64,000 nt of DNA, taken from assembly GCA_003116975.1 (NCBI GenBank), contig BGKB01000003.1, positions 124,001 to 188,000 of the forward strand. Direction: 5' to 3'. The notes below the pieces were generated by a model. That model saw only the letters and a list, made by a program, of their open reading frames with translations. It was not told where the DNA came from and searched no databases. The translations under genes and the position numbers were made by a program. Origin of the DNA: Aurantiochytrium sp. KH105 (taxonomy: Eukaryota; Sar; Bigyra; Thraustochytrida; Thraustochytriidae). This document shows positions 28,460 through 36,120 of the stretch, one piece after another (the first letter of the stretch is position 1; each line of letters opens with the position of its first letter).

Positions 28460-29348
28460 GGTTCTTCTTGGTCTTGCTTCTTTGTCTTGCTTCTTTGCTT
28501 GCTCTTGCTCTTGGTTTGGCTCTTGAGTTTTGCTTTGGTTGATCGTTTGGGGTTTGCTTCCGCCCGATGCCTGGTCTTGCTTCCACAGCTCAAGCTACGT
28601 GGGCAGCTGAAGAAGCTGCCTGCTGTCGCGCCGTGTCCACTTGCGATAGCCTGTAGATCGCATGCGACCGGTCAGGTTTCTCGTCTCGTCCAGAAGAGTG
28701 CCTGACCTGCTCCCGCACTCGAAAGGAGCAGCTTTCGAATTTTGTTCATCCTTCCACAGTACAAGCTACATGCTCCCCCCGGAGGAAGCAACCTGCTTCC
28801 GCGTCCCGTCCACTCGTGCAGAAAGCTCCGCATGCGTCGTCGAGGCTAGCGGCCCTGCAGGCCTGGCTCCTGTGCTGACTAGCTTTCGGTTCAGATCCTT
28901 GCTTCCACAGCACAAGCTATCAGCTGTCCGCCAGACTGCAGAAGCACGAAGCAACGCTCTCGCGGCCACCGAGTAGCTGTCAATTCGTCAGAAAAGTCGC
29001 ACGCCATCGCCAGCCAAGCAGGTCAGGCTTCTCGCCACCATCCATAGGATGCCTTGCTAGCATCGTTTTACCTTTAGCCTGGCCCCGCACTCGCATTGAG
29101 CAGCTTTCAGCTGTGGGCGAGGTTTTGTCCGCGGCGCATTGGCCACGGAGAACGGACAGCTATGCAAGGAGGATCGCTTGGGGCCGGAGGCTTTCTGCAG
29201 CTCCATTACTCCGAACTGAGGTATGGGTATCACTAGGCGTGAGTCGTACAACGCGCGGAGGCCACCTATCTGGATTGGCTGCGGACAATCGCCGCTTAGC
29301 TGCTCGTGACGGTATTGGCTTTATCTACAGGACTCCGAAATCATCTGC

Positions 29349-29444
29349 TCTTGCTTCGCCTTGCTTCGCCTAGCTTCGCCTAGCTTCGCCTAGCTTCGCC
29401 TTGCTTCGCCTTGCTTCGCTTTGCTTCGCCTTGCTTCGCCTTGC
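29349..29444 (+). repeat. 10-bp minisatellite (CTTGCTTCGC-like)
   Basis: About nine to ten units of CTTGCTTCGC with variants CTAGCTTCGC and TTTGCTTCGC. Copy A has only one unit at the equivalent place, so this array expanded after the segmental duplication. Confidence 0.9.
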
Positions 29445-29729
29445 TCAGCTAGCTCTGCAGCTTTACAAAGACAAGGTCTCTAACCGGCGCGTACGTCTGG
29501 AATGCACTACAGGGTCTTACCTTGCGTTAGTAACCGAAGCGAGCTACGTACCAGGCTGCATTGTGCTCAAAAGACAGCAATCAAAGGACATCCAATTGAG
29601 AAGCCATGCAAAGAACGAAGGTTAAAAAAACGAGAACTTGGTTGTCAAAGAGTTTACATGAATAAGAAAGTCAAAAACGAGAAGAGGATGCCAAGCGAAA
29701 AGTCAGGCTTGTGGCTTGTCTCTCCAATG

Positions 29730-30362
29730 TCAAAAATAGCCGCCATAAAAGCGGTAATACGATCGCTGCGACCTGATTTACTGCGCCTTAGGCGTGAAGA
29801 CCGGCAGGACGTCAGCGGTTCCGAGACGTGCTCGCCCGCGAGGCCGTGGCTGCTGCGCGCGTGCGGATTTCGGGCTCATGTCGCTCGAGGACGAGCTCGA
29901 TCGCACGAGCTTGTGCTGGGCTCCGCGCAAGTCGGTCATGGTTCTTCTTGGTCTTGCTTCTTTGCTTGGTCTTGCTTCTACGTTTGCTCTTGCTCTTGGT
30001 TTGGCTTTTTGGTTTTGCTGCTCTTGCTCTTGGTTTGGCTCTTGAGTTTTGCTTTGGGTGATCATTTGGGTGTTTGCTTCCGCCCGATCCCTGGTCTTGC
30101 TTCCACAGCTCAAGCTACGTGGGCAGCTGAAGAAGCTGCCTGCTGTCGCGCCGTGTCCACTTGCAGTAGCCTGTAGATCGCATGCGTCCGGTCAGGTTTC
30201 TCGTCTCGTCCAGAAGAATGCCTGACCTGCTCCCGCACTCGAAAGGAGCAGCTTTCGAATTTTGTTCCATCCTTCCACAGCGCAAGCTGCATGCTCCCCC
30301 CGGAAGAAGCAATCTGCTTTCGCGTCCCGTCCATTCGTGCGAAAAGATTCGCATGCGTCCCG
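29730..30362 (+). repeat. Segmental tandem duplication, copy C (partial, about 0.63 kb)
   Basis: Third copy, matching A and B until about 30362, after which sequence diverges (a weaker nested repeat continues at 30477). Nested TTCCACAG starts at 30101 and 30273. Confidence 0.88.
29778..29939 (-). CDS. Putative 53-residue basic microprotein, copy C
   Basis: ATG at 29939, TAA at 29778. Same predicted protein as copies A and B. The only nucleotide differences seen are three third-position changes in consecutive codons (ACG to ACC, GCC to GCT, GAT to GAC), all synonymous, in the T-A-D preceding VLPV. The leader upstream is longer, with an extra Leu/Ala-type CTCTTGGTTTGG block. This pattern suggests selection on the protein. 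Confidence 0.55.
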   Translation of the reverse strand: MTDLRGAQHKLVRSSSSSSDMSPKSARAQQPRPRGRARLGTADVLPVFTPKAQ

Positions 30363-31174
30363 GCTGCTATCTTGTCTGCTTCAAGAAGAATTCTTCTCGT
30401 TTACTTGTGGGCCCCAAGACCGGGTCTCCCATTCATCCGAGGTGGCTCTTGGCTTGTGCTTTCCCTTTCCACAGCAAAAGCTACTTGCTCTCCCTCATGA
30501 AGCCATCTGCTTTTGCATCGTGTCCATTTTGAGAGAAAAATCGCATGCATCCAGTCAGGTTTCCTGTCTGCATGCAAGTTGCTTGGCTTTCATCGTTTTA
30601 GATCCCAGGATGGACTCTGCTGCGGGGGACGGGAGATTGCTTGCAACGTTTGAGCAACGAAATAATAGCCTGATCCACTCCTTTGGGCCGGATAATTCGT
30701 CAAGGCCGAGCGCGGAATTCGCCGAGGCCGGGCTTAACCTTGAACCTGATAAAGCACAAGCCACCCGAACGCGAAAGCCAGTTACCTCCCGACCATTTTG
30801 TTTACTCACATTGTTTGCCCTGTACGGATGTCGTCCACTGAAGTTCACCGGTTTTGTCTGTTATGTGCGCACAAGACTCTCTCGCACCACGGCAGTAAGT
30901 GAGGAGCCGAAGCGCGAACAGTTCGAATCGCACGATAGCATGAAGCTTGATGCTTCGCACCGTCCCTTGATGGAAAAAAATGGACACAAAAATCAAGACA
31001 GTAAGCAACAGCAGGTAAGCAGGGAAGCAAGCAAGAAGCTGCTGCCAACAAGGTATTGCTTCACGCAGTCGCTTTAAGAGCGGCCCTCTCCTGCACTTTA
31101 GGGCCGTGGGCCGAGTGTAAATGGTTTCTATTTTACATACTTGAAAGTAATAAATAAATGTGGCTTGCTGTGCC
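30363..31174. other. Diverged repeat tail and intergenic DNA
   Basis: Begins with a degraded nested repeat (TTCCACAGCAAAAGCTAC at 30477, then GCATGCATCCAGTCAGGTTT near 30544). Beyond about 30620 I see no repeat and no convincing gene; ORFs on both strands lack recognisable motifs. Confidence 0.5.
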
Positions 31175-31354
31175 TCAGCCCTTGGCCTCAGCAGGCGACG
31201 GCTTGTATACGGGTAGAACGCCCGTCGTCTCCATTCGTGGTCGTGCTTGTCTCCGCGTCTGCTGAGGTTGCTTCTGGTCTTCCGGGCTACTAGCGCGTAC
31301 AAGCTTGTGCGTTGCAGGAGTAGACTCACGCTTGTATATTGCTGATGCTCCCAT
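31175..31354 (-). CDS. Putative 59-residue microprotein, diverged member
   Basis: ATG at 31354 in an AGCAAGATGG context, TGA at 31177-31175. Begins MGASAIYKRESTPATHKLVR, has a Gln/Arg-rich middle (QQTRRQARPRMETTG) and ends VLPVYKPSPAEAKG. It shares HKLVR, the basic middle and VLPV(Y/F) with the tandem copies, and KM-x-AS...(E)-x-TP-x-T plus ETT-x-VLPVY with the plus-strand ORF at 32718. The frame is open upstream through a Lys/Ser-rich stretch. About 76 bp upstream lies an array of GCTAGC palindromes that could be its promoter. Family not recognised. Confidence 0.5.
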   Translation of the reverse strand: MGASAIYKRESTPATHKLVRASSPEDQKQPQQTRRQARPRMETTGVLPVYKPSPAEAKG

Positions 31355-31429
31355 CTTGCTTAAGCTGCTGCGGCTGCTTCGTCTTGGGGTAATTCTATGG
31401 ATCTGAAGTTTTGGTTTTGCTTTGGCCTG

Positions 31430-31533
31430 AAAGCTAGCTAGCTTTCACGTCAATACAAGCCAGCTTTGACGTCAGTGCTAGCCAGCTTTCCTGTAATTGC
31501 TAGTTAGCTTTTTCATCAAAGCTAGGTAGCTTT
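31430..31533. promoter_or_regulatory. Array of five GCTAGC-type palindromes
   Basis: Units: AAAGCTAGCTAGCTTT (31430, a perfect palindrome), AAGCCAGCTTT (31457), GCTAGCCAGCTTT (31477), GCTAGTTAGCTTT (31499), AGCTAGGTAGCTTT (31520). Spacing is about 20-27 bp, roughly two helical turns. A CRE-like TGACGTCA lies at 31467-31474. Looks like a cluster of protein-binding sites upstream of the small ORF at 31175-31354; inferred, not proven. Confidence 0.5.
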
Positions 31534-32717
31534 GCCCTTTTGAGCTCAGAAGTAAAGTAATCCCCGCAGCCTCCCCTCATGCTGGAGAAGTCAAGTTTCC
31601 TCCGGAGCAGGATCCATTTTCGGAAAAAGGTCCTGGTCGCGGTAGTCGCCCTCGCCACGACGCAATGTCAACGGAAGTCAAACTTCCACAGCTAGCTATA
31701 TTTACCATTGTGCCTGCTCCCGCGCTCGTACGTTCGGCCCTGCTCGGCTTATACCGCGACTTGACTCCTCGCCCAGAGTTACTCGTTCACGCCTTTACGC
31801 ATGCTTTTGATCGTTGACACCGGATATGTGACAAGGGCGTTATGGAGAAATGAAACCGATCCAGGGGAAGCTTGTATAAGAGAGACACGCCCGACCAACA
31901 CACGCCAGGCGGTCGACCTTCTTCCGTTGATTAACGCGCGGGGCAGCAGGAGAACCACTAAACCGACGCGAGCGTCATTCATCCATTCGGCCGCCGCCGG
32001 CCGCTCTGTACAGTGCCTCGACCAGGCTTGCGGGACCTGCGCGGGAAAGCAAGACGGTCGCTGAACACCTGCCTGAGGGGAGCTCCTTGCTTTGCTTGCA
32101 TCTGCGTTGGGAATTGCCAAAGCTAAGCTACCCGACGCGAAAGCAGCGCCCTGCCCCAAGTAAAAGCACCTGCACCAGCGCTAGCATTAGCACCAGCACC
32201 CGCAAGAGAACAAAGAAGCGGCCGGGGTGCTGGCGCGAGCGAGTTCTTTCCCGCGCCAATTCCACCAAGCAAATTGAATGCAGCTAGCTTCTGCAGGTCG
32301 ACCTCTTGTCCGTTGACTGTGGTGCGGCGGCGTCCCCAATAAGCTCGCTCGAGGTCCTGGTCGTGCCAGCTTACGCGCGAGTGTCTCTCTCTTTCCATCA
32401 TTGAGCAGCAGTCAAGTGGCAGTGAAACGAGTGCGTCATGGCGAGTAGTAGCTCGAGCATACCGCAGCCCGAAGTCCATTTGGGCGACCTGTAGCTTGTC
32501 CAGAGCAGTGCTATACTCAGAAAACTCTTGCTGAACGCACGAGCGGGAGAAGCAGATTGCTTTGCTGTTGGGCATCATCTGGAGCTAGCAGCTTTCCGCA
32601 TACCAAGCTGGAGGGACGGCTAGAGCACGCAGGCGAAAGCAAACCTCAAACATCAAGCAAGAAAAGCAACCCCAAGCAAAAGCAACCCCAAGCAAGCAGC
32701 AATCCTACCAGCTAAAG
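31534..32717. other. Intergenic between oppositely oriented small ORFs
   Basis: Separates the minus-strand ORF at 31.2 kb from the plus-strand ORF at 32.7 kb and probably holds both promoters. More GCTAGC sites occur near 32283 and 32594. A 151-codon minus ORF at 32123-32578 has an ATG and a Gly/Ala-rich end but no recognisable domain; not called. From about 32637 the sequence turns AAGCAAA/CCCCAAGC-rich, matching the leaders of the tandem-copy ORFs. Confidence 0.5.
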
Positions 32718-32882
32718 ATGCCGGCAAGCAACGAGACTACTCCTTCCACGAAAAGACTTGTTCGCCGCAGCGAGTCTACATCTTCAGACAAGCAAGGGCA
32801 AGACCGTCAGCCCCGGCCTGGTGCCCGAGCCCGCCTCGAGACCACAGAGGTTCTCCCCGTCTACCCAGCGTCGCCCCAATGA
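32718..32882 (+). CDS. Putative 54-residue microprotein, plus-strand diverged member
   Basis: ATG at 32718, TGA at 32880-32882. Begins MPASNETTPSTKRLVR, has a Ser then Gln/Arg-rich middle (DKQGQDRQPRPGARARLETT) and ends EVLPVYPASPQ. It aligns over its length with the 31.2 kb ORF and, more weakly, with the three tandem copies, although it is on the opposite strand. The AAGCAAACC and AAGCAACCCC repeats upstream resemble the leaders of those copies. Family not recognised; basic, no signal or membrane segment. Confidence 0.5.
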   Translation: MPASNETTPSTKRLVRRSESTSSDKQGQDRQPRPGARARLETTEVLPVYPASPQ

Positions 32883-34001
32883 CGTAGCAAGGCAAGCAAC
32901 CCTGATGTGGATGCATGTAACTTATTGCCTTGCCCACAAGCTAGGTCGGTCCCACTGTAAACTATTCAAAGCTATGTACATAACGCACATGAACCAAGAC
33001 ACTCCTCTTGACACACGCCACTTCCTTCGCTCTGATCTTGCGTTATCTCTCCATGGGCTTCACTTTGGCTTCGAACCTCCCGTGGCGCCTTCTTGTGACC
33101 CCTTTTCGCTGCTTCATGATCTTCCTGACCATATGCGTACGCTTGCTTCAAAGTCGCACACAACCACCTTTCCTTCCCTTCTCTCTATTGAAAATGCATG
33201 TCGAAGCGGGCCATACCTGCGTGCTTCTCACATTCGGAGTAACGACGTCCTTGGGTTTGGGTGTGGACTGACACAAGCGACGCGCTTGTTGCTTCCGCAC
33301 ACTTTTTGCAAATGATCGATACTTGTGGAATGGCTTCAACGTGTCAGCGGTTGCACAGGAGATAGCAAAGACGCCGTGCTCGCTTTGTCGTGCACCTTTT
33401 GCAGACTATTATCGGACTGCTTCCAGAAGACAATTTGTAACTTCTCCATGTAGTCTTCAGTGCAGTTTCGGATTTCCGAAGGCCTATTGCGCGTTCTATT
33501 TTGCGCTCGCCGCATGACTGCGATCGCTAGTTGCTTCAGCAAAATCATTTTACCTTGCCCAAAGGAGCATGAAAGAAATTGTTGAGCCTTTTGTGTCCCG
33601 TCCCTCAGTCAGTCATCCAGCCCACCAGTCAACCAGCTAGCTTGCTTGCTGGCCTAGCTAGCTGGCCGCACCTGACCGACCATCATCTTTCATGGCAGGC
33701 AGGCAGGCAAGCAAGCAAGCTCCGAGCTTTTTAATTTCGAGGACTTCGGCTTTAGTCAGGCTTGATCGGGCGAGCGAGGGAAAAGGTCAATCCGAGTCAA
33801 TCCATGAACAACGCTTCTCGCGATCGTAGCGCGACCTTTATTGAGAACTTCTGCTGCAGCTTGGGCGTGAGAAGGGCGACGAAAGGGCGTCTGCCTCTGA
33901 AGAACCAAATCATTGCCGGTCAAGCTCGAGGCTGACGGCAACGCAGCTCTTGACGTGTGCGCGGCAAGTCGTGTTGTAAAGCAGCAGCATTAGCAGTCAA
34001 G
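32883..34001. other. Intergenic, no gene recognised
   Basis: Contains CAGCTAGC/GCTAGCTGG repeats at about 33632-33673 and GGCAGGCAAGCAAGC repeats at about 33697-33720. Short ORFs only. Confidence 0.5.
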
Positions 34002-34613
34002 ATGGACAACCTCAAGCGCGTGCTGGCCGAGCTGCTGACAGACTTTGACACCCTGCGGACTGCCCGCCGGGAGTACCAGCTAATGCTCGATGATGTCATT
34101 CACACAAGCAATGCAGAGTACGTGACAGAGGCGGTGTCTGGCTTCTTCCCGGACAATACCCAACCCGCGTATCGGTACCTTCGTGCAGCGGTCCGCCTCG
34201 TCAAGGCAGCCGAGGCAGCGGATCCGGCTGCGCGTCTCGGCATCCTCGAAGAAGCTCTCGACGACGCAGAAAGTGCTCGTTGGGATGGCGTTGATCAAAA
34301 TACCAAGCAAATCCACGACGACGTACCAACGTTGCGCCATGATGCCAACGCACGGAGTGCCGATGAGTACAATCACAAGTTGGCCGAGCTCTACAATCAG
34401 GCTGGAGACCTTTATAACCGCGCCTCGAATGCCAGGGAGCAGGCAGAGACCAACATGTTTGCGGCAATTGCTCAGATCGCCACGCTCTGCAGCTTTCCGG
34501 ACGCGGCGCCTTTTCAGCTCAGCAAGGACGAGCGCAATGCGGCGGTGCGCAAGATCGAGGAGATGATTAAGTTTGCTAGGCGTGTCACACAGACCAAGGT
34601 TCCCCGCAACTGA
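34002..34613 (+). CDS. Hypothetical helical protein
   Basis: 203 codons from an ATG in a GTCAAGATGG context; the frame extends 15 codons upstream without an ATG of better context. Predominantly helical, with a first helix MDNLKRVLAELLTDFDTLR and a later long amphipathic helix (DEYNHKLAELYNQAGDLYNR, then REQAETNMFAAIAQIATL). It ends in a basic segment (EEMIKFARRVTQTKVPRN). No catalytic motif, signal peptide or membrane segment. The KLAELYNQAGDLYNRA stretch is reminiscent of a TPR-like helix pair, but this is not enough to name a family. Single exon. Confidence 0.7.
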   Translation: MDNLKRVLAELLTDFDTLRTARREYQLMLDDVIHTSNAEYVTEAVSGFFPDNTQPAYRYLRAAVRLVKAAEAADPAARLGILEEALDDAESARWDGVDQNTKQIHDDVPTLRHDANARSADEYNHKLAELYNQAGDLYNRASNAREQAETNMFAAIAQIATLCSFPDAAPFQLSKDERNAAVRKIEEMIKFARRVTQTKVPRN

Positions 34614-35088
34614 GCAATATCCGGATGATTGTCTCCAGCTCGCTCTTGGGGCTGCGGTTTCTTTCTTTCTTTCTCTCGCATCTCTCAAAGATACGAGAAA
34701 ATTATAATGTCATTTGTTGTTCGTCCTTTGATCGGGCCATGAAAGCTGCATCGTTCCGCATCCTGTTTCCGCAGAAAAGGCGCTGATTCCGCTAAAAGAA
34801 ATGAACGGAAAGCCTCCGGCAAGGAAAGCCAGACTCTGGCAAAGGACCCAAGCAGCTATGTGAGACGTTGGGTCTCTGGACTCACGCTATCAACCCATGC
34901 CATCGTCTGCAAGTACACCTCCTCTTTCTGTTTTTGAAATTGCAAGTCTTGGCTTCACTCCGCGTCGTCCTCGTCCCCTTGTCTTCATTCACAGTCAAGG
35001 TGAATCACCGCCACTGGCCCTCCTTCACCAATACAACGAGGACCACGCAAATCGCGACAACAAAACCTCAAGTTGCAGAGCAAGCAAG
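34614..35088. other. Short intergenic
   Basis: 3' flank of the hypothetical gene with a TTTC run near 34661, then the upstream region and probable 5' leader of the methyltransferase gene. Nothing else seen. Confidence 0.5.
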
Positions 35089-36120
35089 ATGAGCTTCTCT
35101 TTCGGCTTCTTCGAGGAGCAGGCGACGGGGGCCGAGGGCGGCGTTGGGTCTGCTGCCGCCCCCCTCGCTGCTGACCCGCCGTCTTCTGCGCAGGGTCAAG
35201 GTCAGGGTCAAGGTCACGGTCAGAACCATGGACAGGAACAGCATGGACAAGGTTTGCAAGATGGCAGTGGCGGCGGCGGCCACGGCAGCGGCTCTGACCG
35301 TCAGTGGCTCCCGGCCGAGGACGTAACGAGCGCGGGCTTGGCCGCGGCGGAAAAGGACGTGGCCATGGTTCCCTCAAATGGGCAGGTCTTGTTGCAAAGT
35401 CCTCGAGCCCGTCGGTGGCATGCTTTTACTGTTCACGAGTCGCTCAAGCTCGAGGCCGTCCAGGATGAGGGCGAAGCCATGGTTCACGCCAAAGACGTGG
35501 AGCCTGGTCTCTACGAGGGCGGTCTCAAGCTTTGGGAGTGCACGTTGGACCTCTTGCGGTTCATGGGCACGAACACGGAACAATGGGTCGCACCGGGCAA
35601 GCTGGTGCTCGATCTTGGGTGCGGCCAAGGTCTCTTGGGCTGCTGGGCTCTGCAAAAGGGCTGCAACGTCGACTTTCAGGACCTCAACCGCGAAGTACTG
35701 GAGAAACAGACGCTGGCTAATGCCGCGCGTAATGCGAAAAGGTCGCCTCGCGATCTTGTCGATGCTGGCGCCGTGCGACTGTTGGCAGGTGACTGGCGCT
35801 CATTTTTAGCGCAGCATACGCATGGCGGTGAGGGATCGTCCTTGCTGCGGGCCGTCGATCTGGTGGTCTCGTCTGAAACTGTTTACTCTGACGAAATGTA
35901 TCCCGCTTTGCACGAGGTTTTGATCCGCGTGCTTCGTCCCGACCGCCAAAGCGTCGCGCTTCTCGCAGCCAAGCGCTTTTACTTTGGCGTAGGCGGCGGA
36001 TCCGAATCGTTTGCGCGCTTTTGCAGCGCGCGGGGTCAGCTCCATTGCGAGCGTGTTCATGCAGTCTCGGATGGTAGATCCAACGTGCGTGACATCCTCA
36101 AAATCTCTCGCCAAATCTGA
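35089..36120 (+). CDS. METTL18: METTL18/HPM1-like protein-histidine methyltransferase
   Basis: 343 codons from ATG 35089 (GCAAGCAAGATG context); the frame extends upstream but that part reads as leader. Family: class I SAM-dependent enzyme that methylates a histidine of ribosomal protein uL3. Seen: the family block GLYEGGLKLWECTLDLL, motif I LVLDLGCGQGLLG at about residues 173-185, the FQDLN acidic loop, VVSSETVYS, and the C-terminal KRFYFGVGGGSESF block, all in METTL18 order. The N-terminal 100 residues are low-complexity and include Gln/Gly/His repeats (GQGQGQGHGQ). Target is inferred from family membership only. Confidence 0.88.
   Translation: MSFSFGFFEEQATGAEGGVGSAAAPLAADPPSSAQGQGQGQGHGQNHGQEQHGQGLQDGSGGGGHGSGSDRQWLPAEDVTSAGLAAAEKDVAMVPSNGQVLLQSPRARRWHAFTVHESLKLEAVQDEGEAMVHAKDVEPGLYEGGLKLWECTLDLLRFMGTNTEQWVAPGKLVLDLGCGQGLLGCWALQKGCNVDFQDLNREVLEKQTLANAARNAKRSPRDLVDAGAVRLLAGDWRSFLAQHTHGGEGSSLLRAVDLVVSSETVYSDEMYPALHEVLIRVLRPDRQSVALLAAKRFYFGVGGGSESFARFCSARGQLHCERVHAVSDGRSNVRDILKISRQI

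Larger units (their letters stand above)
28250..29729 (+). repeat. Segmental tandem duplication, copy B (about 1.48 kb)
   Basis: Second full copy. Nested TTCCACAG repeat starts at 28581, 28752 and 28913. It differs from copy A by small deletions in the ORF leader, a missing piece near 28850, and an expanded 10-bp minisatellite at 29349-29444. Confidence 0.9.

Noticed and set aside
30555..30848. 97-codon minus ORF in the repeat tail
   Set aside because: No similarity to the repeated ORF family and no start context.
26871..31354. Idea that the repeat unit is a transposon encoding the small ORFs
   Set aside because: No terminal inverted repeats, no long terminal repeats, no reverse transcriptase or transposase motif, and no target-site duplications were seen.
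32123..32578. 151-codon minus ORF
   Set aside because: Has an ATG but no domain, no homologous copy in the window, and a Gly/Ala-rich end; it may be chance.
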